64,000 bases of DNA from Semisulcospira habei (GCA_036245525.1 BTPG01000001.1:182325250-182389249); one strand, 5' to 3'. Numbered from the stretch's first letter, positions 52,300 through 63,639 are shown. The notes: generated by a model not told the origin, from the letters alone. Translations and numbers: made by a program.

Positions 52300-52545
52300 T
52301 TGGCTAGTGTTTGTTTTATCTAACCATCAACCACAAACGAAGACACCAACACCTTGAATTACCAGTGTGCTGTGCCATTGTGTTATCTTGTCAGTATCAG
52401 TGCTTGACAACTTGTGCTCTTGTGGAGTGTCATTGAGGAGGGCCTAGTGATAGGCCTCCTGGGAACCATCCCAAGCCACTCTTACATGGAACTGATAAAT
52501 AGTCTTCATCCTGCCACTTCATTCTGCAAGAGACATATAGATTCA

Positions 52546-52736
52546 CATGAGCCCCTGCAGTCGTGGGGGCTCTTAAGCCTTTTGCTGACCAAGATCGGCC
52601 CCAGCTGTTCCTCAAATTGAGGGTACCACTGTGAGTTTAAGCACAAAGGTCTGTGTGTAACAATCTCACCCATATCAGAATCAGTAGTGAGTCAAGTGTT
52701 TCCTGTAGGGTTGTGCTGGTGGAACATGATTTAATG
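52546..52736. repeat. Local duplication G, copy 2
   Basis: Matches 51039-51226 with a short difference near 52568. Confidence 0.85.
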
Positions 52737-53331
52737 AATAACAAGATGGGATGACCCATTCCCACAAAGTCTCGGCTATATGAGCTTGCATGCATTTTTG
52801 CTCTTTGTTACAAAATATGCTCGCAGACATCATAAGGAAAATAGAGACTGTCTTCCTAAATCAAATTGTCAGAAAAAGAGGGAGAGAGCATTGCGTCAGT
52901 TCATGTATAACACTGACGTGTCTAGTGCTTGACATCAATTTGGAAACATTGTATAACACTGACATGTTTGGTGCTTTTAAGTCACCGCCGCTGTCTGATT
53001 CTTCTCGAGAAGTCAAGGATTCATTCTTTTGAAATTTTTTCTGCAATGAATTATTTTTACGAAAATGTTTAAGAGGTGCAAAGCTGGTACAAAGTCAGAG
53101 GTACAAACTCAATCAGTGTCTTTTTCCAAGCTAGCTATATCCACAATTTCAAGTGAATATAACAAAAATTACGGACTCGGGTGTGGGTCAGCTGACATTG
53201 TATAAACAGCAATTTTTCTCTTTAATGAGTCACCCAATTTAAATATGCTCAGAGGATCTTCGAAATGCATCTTGAAGGAAGCATTTCCTAACGTTTCTGA
53301 CCTGTATGTACAAAAACACTGGATATACTCG

Positions 53332-53392
<61 letters not shown>

Positions 53393-53768
53393 ACACACAG
53401 CACTTCCCGCCTAATATACTTTCATCAGCGAGGCGAGCATAGCTAGACATGACGAAATTTGTATCACATTACTTCACTGTCATTGTCTGAGGCCTGCCCG
53501 CCTGAGACTTTATGGGCATGCTGCTGAACGCGATCCGCTGCGTCCCATCCTAAAAAGTCTTCTATAAATAGGAGAGACTTAAAAACTGCAACTTCACAGT
53601 TTTCCCATGGTTGGGAGAATTCTCAAAGATGATCAAAGAAAGCAGTTTGTTTTCATTTCTGCCTCATGACCAGTCACATTCATGCAAACTTTTCCATGTG
53701 ACCTGACCTTAAAAAAACAGTGATTGATTTTCTTGTAGCTCGCTGTGTGGCGTGCTATGACCTCACTT
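52737..53768. other. Spacer with microsatellite
   Basis: No gene recognised. It contains (AC)n at 53337-53389 and a short direct repeat, TATAACACTGACRTG, near 52905 and 52953. Confidence 0.6.
53337..53389. repeat. (AC)n microsatellite
   Basis: About 53 bases of AC. Confidence 0.97.
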
Positions 53769-53782
53769 TTGACTCCCTGACA
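53769..53782. repeat. Target site duplication of LINE copy 3, left
   Basis: TTGACTCCCTGACA, repeated exactly at 60185-60198. Confidence 0.92.
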
Positions 53783-54423
53783 GCCTACCCGGCACCGGCC
53801 TCCACGTGGCGTGGGTGGGTAGTCCACTCGGTCCCTGACTGAGTGGGCTAGCAGACGGGTGCCTCTTTGTCCAGGATTAGGACTTGATGTCAGCAGATAT
53901 GTTGTTCAGTCTTTTTCACTGGTCCGGTTTTTAAGGAGCTGTGCTTACCCAGGTCTTACCATGTTGGATTGGTCCTTAAAAATACGCGTGAGCTTTTGGT
54001 CCTTTGGATCCCAAGTGTTTGCCGTGCTTGGAGACCCGTGTCGGGGGAGAAGAGGATCCTGGTGGCTGAAACACTCCACTTTGGCCTTGACTTCTGCTTA
54101 AACGGGAGGCTAGTCGTACCGGCCTAGTCAATCGGCTCTTGTCACGTCGAGCCCTATCCCCCTGTTGACATGCGGGTTGTTATACGGAGCACCATGCTAT
54201 AGCCTCTGATGCTGATTGGGTGCTTTACGCCAGTATTCCCCTGTATTCAACAGTGTGATAGAAGGCGGTGGCTCAAACGGTTCAATCGGGCTTACCCCCT
54301 TGAGTATATCTTTCGGGCAGTCTCCATTGTGCGTCGGCTGGAGACCCGCCGACAATTGCACTTTCCCTTGTTGGGCTCGGTGGCGGGCGGGGACCCCCGG
54401 GGGATGAATATCTATCATATTTT

Positions 54424-55866
54424 ATGGAAAATATCAAAAAACCAAAACTGGCACCAAAGCGGCACATAGCCACTGACATTGACCTTGAAAATGATAGCGA
54501 CTCTGATTGTGGGGAAGCGACGCCTCAGGTTTCGGCCGTCTGGCCTCGCTTTCTCATTATCCACAGCAAAGTTAAAGAGAAGCCTGTTTCCAAGCTGCAC
54601 CCTTTCCTGGTGGGGGAGACCCTCAGGAGCCGTGTTGGCAGGCCTGAGGCCCAGCGCCTCAGGTCTGGTGACTTGTTGGTAGAGTGCCGTACCCAGGCAC
54701 ACTCCAATGGGCTACTGAGGCTCTCCTCCATCGGAGACACTCCAGTGGAGGTCACTCCCCACAAAACAATGAATTCCTCTAGAGGAGTGATTAAAGATCA
54801 AGCATTGGCCGAACTGTCTGAAGATGAACTTGTACGGAACCTTAAGTCACAGGGGGTGACCTACGTCAGGCGCTTCATTTCCAAACGAGGTGGTAGGGAG
54901 ATCCGTCTCCCTACCATCATCCTGACGTTTGGCACCCCCACAGCTCCTACTACCATCTGGGGAGGTTAGTACTCCCTAAAAGTGAAAAAGTACGTCCCTC
55001 TCCCCCTTCGGTGCTTTAAGTGCCAAAAGTATGGCCATGGGCAGAAGACATGCCGCCAGGCAGAGGCCCTATGCGCCCGTTGCACTAAGCCCGGACACTC
55101 TGCTGAGTCCTGCACAGCCATCCCCCTGTGTGTGAATTGCCAGGGGGCGCATATGGCTTCGGACAAGAAGTGCCCTCGTTGGATCTCCGAGTGCAGGATT
55201 CAGCAGGTGCGTGTGGAGAAGGGGCTGTCCTTTGCGGACGCAAAAAAACTGGTTGACAGTCCTGGTGCAGCTGAGGCGGCGCCAAACTCAAATAACAACT
55301 TTGTGTATACTTTCAGTGCTGCGGTGGCAGGCAAGCGCCCCACCAAAGACTTCTCTTGTCAAACCCCAACTTCTTGGTTGGGGGCGGAGCCTCGGATCCT
55401 CTCACCCCTGGAGAGTAATCCTCCTCCGGTGGTGACGAGGAACCAGGGAACGCAGAGGGCGGACGCTACCGGTCCGGTGGCACCGCCTTCTGCTGCCCCT
55501 AAGCCTCAGCCCCCACCCAAACCTGCTAGTTTGTCAACACCAAAGGTTTCTGGCTCTGGTCAGCCTTCTAAGGCCGCTAACTCTAGCGGCAGGAACGCTG
55601 CCCAGGACCAGAAGTCAAAGAAATCTATGGGACCGCCGTGCGCACGGGCCCAGAAGGGGAACATTGATGTCCCCCTTCAAAACAAATATGCTGCGTTGGA
55701 GGAGCAGATGGAGGGAGTGGAAGTTGTCGATGCTGCGGCAGCTCCACCCCCTTCATCTCCTAGGAACCAGAGGAGGCCCGGGAGCCGGCCCCCCTCTGTT
55801 TCTCCGACTCCTTCCAAGGCAAAGGACAAAGGGGGGAAAAACTCCTTACCCCCAGATAAGACTTAA
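54424..55866 (+). pseudogene. ORF1 (gag-like) of LINE copy 3
   Basis: 480 codons in one phase from MENIKKPKLAPKRHIA to KNSLPPDKT, interrupted only by TAG at 54967-54969 where copies 1 and 4 have TAC (Tyr). Domains: N-terminal region with WPRFLIIHSKVKEKPV, then GVIKDQALAELSEDELVRNL, TIILTFGTP and three zinc knuckles (CFKCQKYGHGQKTC, CARCTKPGHSAESC, CVNCQGAHMASDKKC). A Pro/Ser/Ala-rich C-terminal tail with Lys clusters follows. The protein would bind LINE RNA. The stop is a single transversion. Confidence 0.9.
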
Positions 55867-55868
55867 TC

Positions 55869-56194
55869 ATGGACTCTCTGCTTCAGTGTAATTGTCGTGG
55901 TTTTCAAGCTAACTTTGAGGAATTACGTCTTTTAGTCAAGTGCTATAACCCCTCAGTAATATCTCTTCAGGAGACTTACCTGAAGACTTCTGACCCTGTG
56001 TCCTTTAATGGTTTTAACGCTATACATAAAGGCTCTGATTCGGAGAGGCGCTCAGGTGGAGTGGCTCTTCTCATTAGTAGCCAAATTTTATGTAGCCCCG
56101 TTAGCATCAACACCTGTCTTCAGGCTGTCGCAGCTCGGGTTACCTTGAAGAAGACCATAACTATATGCAGTATTTACCTGCCACCATCCCTGCG
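55869..56194 (+). pseudogene. ORF2 endonuclease, first part, LINE copy 3
   Basis: Starts at ATG 55869, two bases after the ORF1 stop: LLQCNCRG and ISLQETYL (Glu). It runs to SIYLPPSL, where the SINE-like element interrupts it; the open frame continues into the insert to 56246. The first motif has Cys where copy 1 has Trp. Confidence 0.88.
56183..56194. repeat. Target site duplication of SINE-like A copy 3, left
   Basis: ACCATCCCTGCG, repeated at 56581-56592. Confidence 0.9.
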
Positions 56195-56580
56195 CCCCCA
56201 CCCGGGTCTGCCCTGGGGGACCTGGGTGGGGTTAGGTACTTTTTAGTTCCCAGGGTCACCCTGGTCAGCCCCACAGGGTGAGTTTTTCTCTCTATTCTGG
56301 GGCATGTGTTTCTGTCTACCCTTTGTCCATTCACCTGTATTTGCCTTTTTAAAACTCTCCCTACTGTCTGCACTGCCTGTAGCTCTTGATATTGGATGTG
56401 TGTTGCTAAATGGTCTTAGCTTTATTTAGGCCCCATGTGTTAGGTTTATTTAACGTATTTGACCGGATGGCGACATACATTCAATGTTCTGTTTATTTTT
56501 TTTTTTTCACAAGCAGTGCAGGCACGTCCTGAGAAAGCCTTGTTGCTGTCGGGACGTTAAGCAATGTACAATCAATCAAA
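56195..56580 (+). mobile_element. SINE-like repeat A, copy 3
   Basis: 386 bases, the same family as 22132-22507 and 22680-23046: CCCACCCGGGTCTGCCCTGG at the start, GTCGGGACGTTAAGCAATG then TACAATCAATCAAA at the end. The 12 bp duplication shows a simple insertion into the endonuclease frame of LINE copy 3, so it is younger than that LINE. Confidence 0.92.
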
Positions 56581-56592
56581 ACCATCCCTGCG
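56581..56592. repeat. Target site duplication of SINE-like A copy 3, right
   Basis: Exact repeat of 56183-56194. Confidence 0.9.
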
Positions 56593-58039
56593 GGTCTGTA
56601 GTAATGATTTTTTTAATTTAGTTGATCAACTGCCCCCTCCCTTTATTCTCATGGGGGATTTTAACGGTCACGCTCACCTTTGGGGTAGTGACCACTATGA
56701 TGGCAGAGGTCAGATGTTAGAAGATGTTTTTTCTCAACTTAATCTATGTGTCTTTAACGATGGTTCACCTACATACTCTAACCCAGGTTCAGGAGCTAGT
56801 TCTATTCTAGACCTCACTGTGTGTGACCCTTCTCTCATGCTGGACTTTGACTGGAAGGTTCACGATGACCTGTGTGGTAGTGACCACTTCCCAGTAGTCC
56901 TGTCATCGATCAGCTGTGGGGAGGATCCGCCGGTGGGGCGCTGGAATCTTAAGAAAGCTAACTGGCCTCTGTTCGCCTCCCTCTGTCAGTCTCGTCTTAC
57001 AGAGGAGGTGGTCATGTCATCTGAAGAACCTATTTCTTCTTTTACTACTATTTTGTTGGACGTAGCGGGTGAAACCATCCCTAAAACTTCCGCATCAGTC
57101 CCTCGGAAGCCGAGAGTACCATGGTTCAACGAAGAGTGCCGCAAGGCCCAAATAGCGCGCAAATCTGCTCAGCGACGTGCTTTCCGTAATCCGTCGCAAG
57201 TAAATATTTTAACCTTTAAAAGACAGAGGGCGAAAGCCCGTTACATTTTTAAACGTGAACGCCGTGCTTCCTGGAGACGCTTCGTCTCATCTTTAACTTC
57301 TCGGACTCCGTTCCAGAAAGTATGGAAGGCTGTTCGGAGAATTAGGGGCAGAGGTGGCTCGGCTTCTGTTGGCCATCTTAGAGATGGTGTCAGTTTGGTT
57401 ACAGATAAAAAAGCTGTGGCCAATTTGCTTGCCTCCACGATTGCCCATAATTCTTCAACGGAGCATTATTCACCTTTCTTCCAGAGAGAGAAGGAGAAAC
57501 GAGAGTCTCGTATTTGTGATTTTGAGTCCGATAACTCAGAAGACTATAATGTCCCGTTTACATTATCAGAATTGCAGCAAGCTTTGCAGAAATGTAATGA
57601 CTCTGCTGCTGGCCTAGATACCGTCCACTATCAATTCCTAACGCATCTGCCTGAGAGGTCACTCCTTGTACTTCTCAAGGCCTTTAACCATATCTGGAGA
57701 ACTGGTCATTTTCCGCCGTCTTGGCGCCAGGCTGTGGTTGTACCGATCCCCAAGCCGGGTAAGGATCCTTCCGACCCGGGCAACTACCGGCCTATCGCTT
57801 TGACATCATGTTTATGTAAAACTATGGAGCGCCTGGTCAACGCCCGCCTGGTGTGGCATCTTGAGTCACAGGGTCTCCTCACAGACCTCCAGTGCGGTTT
57901 CCGGCGCTTCCGTAGTACAACTGACCATTTAGTCCGCTTTGAATCGTTTATTCGAGATTCTTTTGTCAACAAGCAGCATGTCTATGCAATTTTTTCGATC
58001 TTGAGAAGGCGTATGACTCTACCTGGAAGTATGGCATAA
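56593..58039 (+). pseudogene. ORF2 of LINE copy 3: endonuclease end and first half of RT
   Basis: The phase resumes with LRVCSNDF, FILMGDFNGHAHLWGSDHYD (intact here, unlike copy 1) and GSDHFPVV. It runs through the linker (KPRVPWFNEECRKAQ) to NYRPIALTS and KQHVYAIF. One base is lost near 57993 (ATTTTTTCGATC against ATTTTCTTTGATC in copies 1 and 2). This changes motif A and ends the frame at 58039. Confidence 0.9.
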
Positions 58040-59958
58040 TGTCTGACTTGTTGGACATGGGTTTTAAAGGGCACCTGCCCGTTTTTATTCACAATTTTTT
58101 GACTAACCGGTCGTTCCATGTCCGTGTGGGCTCCACCCTCTCCGACTCCTTTGAACAGGAGATGGGTGTCCCACAGGGCAGCATTCTATCTCCTGTTTTA
58201 TTTAGTATTAAAATTAATAACATTGTAAAGGCCGTCAAGGATGATTCTGAATGCTCTTTGTTTGTTGACGACTTTGCTTTGTGCGCACGTGGTCGAGGAC
58301 TTGCGTCCCTTGAGAGGCGCTTGCAGCTGTGCGTTGATCGCATCCAGCGGTGGGTGTCTCTCAATGGATTCAAGTTCTCGCCCTCCAAGACTGTTTGTGT
58401 GCATTTTACTAACCAGACGAAATTTTTTCCAGAACCTAGACTGAGCATTGCTGGAGTGCCAATTAAGGTGGCCGAGGAGGCAAAGTTTCTGGGGGTCATT
58501 TTTGACAAAAGACTTACCTTCCGCAACCATATTAATTACCTTAGAACCTCTTGTCAGAAGGCTCTCGACATTCTTCGTGTCGTCGGTCGTACTGACTGGG
58601 GTGCGGACCGTACTGTCTTACTTCGTCTGTACCGGGCCCTTGTTCGGTCCAAACTGGATTATGGCTCTGTGGTGTATGGCTCAGCTTCCAAGTCTGTGCT
58701 ACAGCGTCTGAACACAATTCACCATCAGGGTCTGCGGATATGTCTTGGGGCCTTCAGGACGTCTCCAGTTCCTAGTCTGTATGCCGAGGCAGGGGAGCCT
58801 TCTCTCAAGCTCCGCCGCATCCGCCTCATGCTCAGCTACGTTCTGAAACTGAAGGCCCATCCAGACAATCCTGCCTATGATTGTGTTTTTAAACCATCGT
58901 TTGCAGAGATTTACGATACCCATCCGGGAGCTGTCCGTCCACTTTCTTTCCGTGTCCGACCTCATCTGCAGGCGGCCGGATTGGACCTGGACAGAGTTTC
59001 GGAATCCCTGCAACACATCACTCCACCTTGGCTCTTACCAGTTCCTGACATCTTGCTGGACTTGACTGCCCACAAGAAAGACTCTACTCCACCAGCCATA
59101 TACCAACAGAGCCTCAATGAACTGCTTTCAATTTTTCCTGGCTATTGTCGCATCTATACCGATGGGTCAAAGTCTGAGGATGGGAGAGTGGCTGCGGCCG
59201 CAGTATCCTCTCGCCATCCTAGACGCCCATTTAAGCACCGCCTCCCAGACCACTCATCTGTATTTAGTGCGGAACTGCAGGCGGTTCTGCTGGCACTCAA
59301 GCATGCTTATCGATCTAGAGAAAGGAACTTCCTGATTCTGTCTGACTCTCTTTCTGCCCTGCAGGCCCTTCAGGGCACGGGAAATGACCACCCACTGCTG
59401 GTGCAGATCAGAGAGCTCCACGCGGACTTGATGAAGGAATATTATGATATCATTTTTATTTGGGTGCCAGGGCATGTGGGCATCGAAGGCAACAGGATCG
59501 CAGATTCTGCTGCCAACGATGCCCGCAATGACCCTGTCCCTGACACACAGACTGTTTATAGTGATTTTAGACATGTGGCTAGTGCGTACATAGCCCGTGA
59601 GTGGCAGTCCGAGTGGGACAAAGAGGAAGCTAACAAGCTGCATGAAGCCCTTCCTAAGTTGTCCGACGGTCTACCTTATCGCTGCGGCAGCCGCCGTGAG
59701 GAGACTGTCCTGGCTCGGCTCCACATCGGCCACACGTATGTTACGCACTCTTATTTACTTAAACAGGAGGAGCGTCCATGGTGTTATGCCTGCGACGAGC
59801 AGTACTCTGTTCAACACTTTTTGTTGTCTTGTGCTGATCTAATCGACACAAGGTATAAACATTTCACAGCAGACTCCTTGAAGGTTTTGTTCCGGGATGT
59901 GCCCCCGGACAAGATCTTCAGTTTTCTGAGAGAGTGCCATATTTTTAATAAGATTTGA
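58039..59958 (+). CDS. ORF2 of LINE copy 3: second half of RT and RNase H
   Basis: 639 open codons. MGVPQGSILSP and SLFVDDFALCARG (motif C) come early, then the thumb, then RNase H: YTDGSKSEDG, ELQAVLLALKHA, LSDSLSAL, WVPGHVGIEGNRIAD. The C-terminal RLHIGHTYVTHSYLL and CDEQYSVQHFLLSC form the CCHC-like end. It lacks motif A because of the upstream frameshift, so alone it can only supply RNase H. Confidence 0.9.
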   Translation: MSDLLDMGFKGHLPVFIHNFLTNRSFHVRVGSTLSDSFEQEMGVPQGSILSPVLFSIKINNIVKAVKDDSECSLFVDDFALCARGRGLASLERRLQLCVDRIQRWVSLNGFKFSPSKTVCVHFTNQTKFFPEPRLSIAGVPIKVAEEAKFLGVIFDKRLTFRNHINYLRTSCQKALDILRVVGRTDWGADRTVLLRLYRALVRSKLDYGSVVYGSASKSVLQRLNTIHHQGLRICLGAFRTSPVPSLYAEAGEPSLKLRRIRLMLSYVLKLKAHPDNPAYDCVFKPSFAEIYDTHPGAVRPLSFRVRPHLQAAGLDLDRVSESLQHITPPWLLPVPDILLDLTAHKKDSTPPAIYQQSLNELLSIFPGYCRIYTDGSKSEDGRVAAAAVSSRHPRRPFKHRLPDHSSVFSAELQAVLLALKHAYRSRERNFLILSDSLSALQALQGTGNDHPLLVQIRELHADLMKEYYDIIFIWVPGHVGIEGNRIADSAANDARNDPVPDTQTVYSDFRHVASAYIAREWQSEWDKEEANKLHEALPKLSDGLPYRCGSRREETVLARLHIGHTYVTHSYLLKQEERPWCYACDEQYSVQHFLLSCADLIDTRYKHFTADSLKVLFRDVPPDKIFSFLRECHIFNKI

Positions 59959-60184
59959 GCGTTTATAGATTATGATGTTTCTATTATTTTGACCTTTTTG
60001 AGAGTCTTCCGACGTTTTCTTTAAAGACCCGTGCGACATTTTAGCCTGACATATTTTTAAGGTATATTTACATCATGTCTTAAGACCTTTCTTTTAGTCT
60101 GGCTGACCAGATTTTTACCCTTCCCGCCGTGAGATGGCCTTAGTTGCCTGCTCGGCGTTAAACCCAAATAACTAACTAACTAAC
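59959..60184 (+). other. 3' UTR and TAAC tail of LINE copy 3
   Basis: Shares GACCAGATTTTTACCC, GTGAGATGGCCTTAG and CTCGGCGTTAAACCC with copies 1 and 2 and ends in four TAAC units. Confidence 0.85.
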
Positions 60185-60198
60185 TTGACTCCCTGACA
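60185..60198. repeat. Target site duplication of LINE copy 3, right
   Basis: Exact repeat of 53769-53782. Confidence 0.92.
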
Positions 60199-60970
60199 TC
60201 CAGGGTATCATTTTATAAACCTTACCTACCTGTTTTCAGTGCAGTGAATTCATCCAGTGTCATTGTTCGCTTTTGAAAGCCATAGTTGTCCATCCCTCCA
60301 AAATCACATGAACTGCTACATCTTGGTGACAGGCAAAGGTAGATAACAACAGTATTTGAAATTTTGTACAGGTAGTATATGATCATGCTGTTTATCAAAA
60401 CATTACATTTGAAGACTCTACTCTTTTAGATGAAGAGCATCCAGACATATATCAAGTGCCCCTTGTTCTAAAATCATGTTAAAATTTGCTGTTCGATCAC
60501 ATTACTATGGTGACAATATGTAGACAGAGCTGCTCAAAACGTTCTTTTCAAAGTAAATTTTAAATTGTGCGGCTGCCAGCATGAGGCGTATTTGCCCTTG
60601 AGACCATGTTGGTGCAGGGTCCCAGTCAGAACTTGTAAATGTACTATGAGGTAAACTATTGCAAGCTGCCGTACTTTCATCAACTTGACTACTTTTACAA
60701 ATATGGAGGAGGAATAAAAACAAATACATTACTGGTAGCAGGGGTTTGCTTCACAGACCCTTGCAGGCCTTCGGGAGGTCAAACTAACCATTTTACCCCT
60801 TAGGCCTGTGGCCTTTGTTCTCCCTTGGGGTATAGTGGTTAATTAATATGACTTCCGGAAGGCCTACAAAGGTCCATGTATCAGACACCTACTCCTGATA
60901 AATAACTTGCAGTAAAGTTGACTAAGATTATAAATTATAGCAAGGTCGTCTTATTTTTGGAGTACCTAAT
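60199..60970. other. Spacer without recognised gene
   Basis: Short frames only. GAGGTCAAACTAACC and the inverted GGCCTACAAAGG near 60775-60870 form a loose imperfect inverted repeat (GCAGGCCTTCGGGAGG and CTTCCGGAAGGCC). Confidence 0.45.
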
Positions 60971-60974
60971 GACT

Positions 60975-61045
60975 CTTTTTGGCTCATGTGCGATAGCAAA
61001 AGTGAGTCTTGGTACTTGGCCATTACAGCCCCTAGCAGTAAGTGG
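60975..61045 (+). repeat. Start fragment of array-type repeat F
   Basis: TTTTTGGCTCATGTGCGATAGC then AAAAGTGAGTCTTGG matches the first 50 bases of the arrays at 49395 and 51318. No units follow. Confidence 0.65.
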
Positions 61046-61105
61046 GTCAAGTTTTTCAATGGCTTTTGGTGCCTTGCAAGACGCAACCATCACATATGAT
61101 GATAT

Positions 61106-61300
61106 GGGGATGTAGCTTAGTGGATAAGACACCTCGCTTGGCAGTTATAAGTTGCTGGGTTCAAATCCCCTGGTGGGCAGGAATGGTGATGTGGACTTCA
61201 TTTCTCTCATTCTCATCAAGTCAAATTTATGCACAGACTCGGTTTTACTGTGCCTGTCTTGCATTCATGTGTACAGCATGCATAATCATCAAGTGTGCAT
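61106..61300 (+). mobile_element. tRNA-headed SINE-like repeat
   Basis: A perfect A box TAGCTTAGTGG (61113-61123) and a perfect B box GGTTCAAATCC (61158-61168) lie 45 bases apart, as in tRNA genes. The acceptor stem does not close, so this is not a working tRNA. The following TGGTGATGTGGACTTC and TTATGCACAGACTCGG look like a SINE body. The 3' end is not clear. Confidence 0.55.
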
Positions 61301-62756
61301 GGTAAAAATCGCATTACCACTATTCGAAAAAAGTAGGCCCGTAAGGATGGTTGGATTGGAAACAGAAATATACTGACTTCCATTAAAAACGCGAAAAGTG
61401 GCTGTAAGTGTACACTGTACCTGCAAACAAAGAGCCACCCAGACAGCAAAACAAGAACATTTTATTTGTTGTTTACTTCAGATGTTCAACCTACTGTCTG
61501 CGCTACCTTCACACAAAAATTGGATGAGTTATCGCCTTGGAGGACACAGGGTTTCATTAGTGGTGAAAATAAGCAAAACTGGACACACTCTGTGAAGCAA
61601 GTTTCCTGTGATGTTTTAACACACAAGTTGTGTGGATTGCTTATGATGTTATTAACTGCCTCAAACAAAATTTGACTTGAAAAATTCATTAGAGAACCAG
61701 AACTTCCGGTGGACATCATTTTCTTAATAAATCTTATTTCATTTAATGTGAATTACGTTCAAACCAGTTTTTATGCTCCAGTGATTGACACAGAGATAAA
61801 GAAGACACCCATATCCATTTGATCAGGTAAATATGGCTGCTAACTTAAAAATAAAGAACTTTTGGATTTTCATGTTTGTAGGTCATGTTGATTATTTAGG
61901 TGCCTTTGACAAATGAAAAGTAGGTCAAGCCCATAAGGCCGGATTTTCATGCACATGGACCCTAGTGACTCTGCACATTGGTTGGCTTTCAGCTGTGCAT
62001 GTCCTTTGCAGATGCTCCCCATTTCACTTTTAATATCCTGCGATGGTAGTGTCACTGATGACATCATAAGTCATCGATGAGTGATTTTTAAGACTAAACA
62101 TTCTATTTTCACACGACATAACACACTCTTCTTAACATTTTCTAATAAATGACGTCAAAATAACCCGGATTAAAGCATATTTACGAAAAAAGCGCTATGG
62201 GGAAAATTTCACGTTTCTTTTGTTGATCAGTATATATCACATGCTCAGAAGTTAATACCAGGGTGGTGGTTTGCACATAAAGTAGCGCTTAGTAGCAGAA
62301 GGCTTTCAGAGCTCCAGCTTCCATCCTGGTGCTGCCTTGAGCATCTTGAAATAGATGGATATGTGCACCTCAGAAACACCATACCATGCCATACCATGAT
62401 AACCTACAGAAAGTTAACTGCTATGTGTAATTGTACTAAAAGGAGTAGTCACAGTTGAAAAGGTCAAAAAGTGAAAGTACTGAACACATTTGTCACTCAA
62501 GCATTAGAATTATATTGCACTGACAATTTCATTTTATATCATTGTATTGTGTATTGAATGAATAAATGATGCTGTGCCAAAGGTTCACACCTCAAAATGG
62601 AACAAATGATGAAGATGAAGAGCAAAAAATGAAGAGTTTTCAAAAGCAGACTTATACAGGGCAATGAGGGGTTCATTCCCCTATATGGATCTGCATTTGA
62701 AAAGATAACTGCTGCGTGTGTGTTTTGAGATATGAGGTGTTTTGTATGTCTACATG
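61301..62756. other. Spacer without recognised gene
   Basis: AT-rich; short frames. An imperfect hairpin, TCACTGATGAC and GTCATCGATGAGTGA, lies at 62051-62083. Confidence 0.5.
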
Positions 62757-63130
62757 TTGTGTGACGCTTGTAACACAGGACACAGTAAAATGACCAATAA
62801 CAAGGAATCAGAAAATAATCTCAACAAACAACCTTGTTAAAATTGCAGAAAGCACTTGCCTATCAAATGGTGCACTGAAGTTCCTGGGCCACTGGTTATA
62901 TGATGGGCATACTGTCTACTGTGTCCTGCGTTACAAGTGTCACACACTTTCTCAAAATGCTCTCTCAGTCATGAACAACAATGCAATGAACCAAAAGACC
63001 TCTGTGACTTTATTTGATGTGTCATTTTCTGTTTTAAATATACTGTACTGTGAACAAAAAAAGCAGATTATCCTAAAATTGTGCAATATGGGTACTGTGT
63101 CCCGCATTACAAGTGTCACACACTTTCTGT
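62757..63130. repeat. Three copies of a 30-base motif
   Basis: TGTGTCCTGCGTTACAAG followed by TGTCACACACTTT occurs at 62921-62951 and, as TGTGTCCCGCATTACAAG..., at 63099-63130. An inverted version lies at 62757-62789. The spacing and orientation suggest the inner parts of an inverted-repeat element. Confidence 0.7.
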
Positions 63131-63639
63131 ATCATAAAGAACTGTGCAATGAATTTTTAAAAAAAAACCTTCCTGGTTGGTCATAAGTTTTTTTTGAAGC
63201 GTATCAGACAAATTCTTTACAGCCAAAAGGATCTAAAAGTATGATGAATGACTCTATCGCTCGCTTGTAATGAAGGAGCAAGGACACATCTGTGCCCCAT
63301 ACAAGTTTTCCATATGGTTTCCAGATCAAAATCTATGTTATCACTTGAAACGGTGCAAAACGCATTTGATTTACATCAATGAAGCACATCGTAGTAAAAC
63401 TAATAAAGCAGTTCAAGGAAAATAATATCTATTTCGTTGAATTATGATGACGCTTATAAGCATTCTAATCGCTTGTAATGAAAGTCGTAGCCCCGGACAA
63501 AAATTTTCTACGTAGCTTCACATCGTGGAGTCGCCATTGAGGCATCTCCGTGTACTTCCAGTGTTGTTTTTGAAGTTACTTCCTGCCAAATTTATGGCGA
63601 AGACACTTGCAGTTGGCTCCTTCATTTTACTATCCTTGT
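63131..63639. other. Spacer without recognised gene
   Basis: Short frames only. CGCTTGTAATGAA recurs at 63260 and 63470. Confidence 0.5.

Larger units (their letters stand above)
53783..60184 (+). mobile_element. I/Nimb-like LINE, copy 3, near full length
   Basis: 6.4 kb including a 386 bp SINE-like insertion. It starts GCCTACCCGGCACCGGCC and ends with TAACTAACTAACTAAC, with a 14 bp duplication on both sides. Only three disabling changes are seen: a TAG in ORF1, the SINE-like insertion in the endonuclease and a one-base loss in RT motif A. It is therefore the best template for the family in this window. Confidence 0.93.

Noticed and set aside
61106..61180. A functional tRNA gene
   Set aside because: The A and B boxes are perfect, but the acceptor and T stems do not pair, so a tRNA-derived SINE head is more likely.
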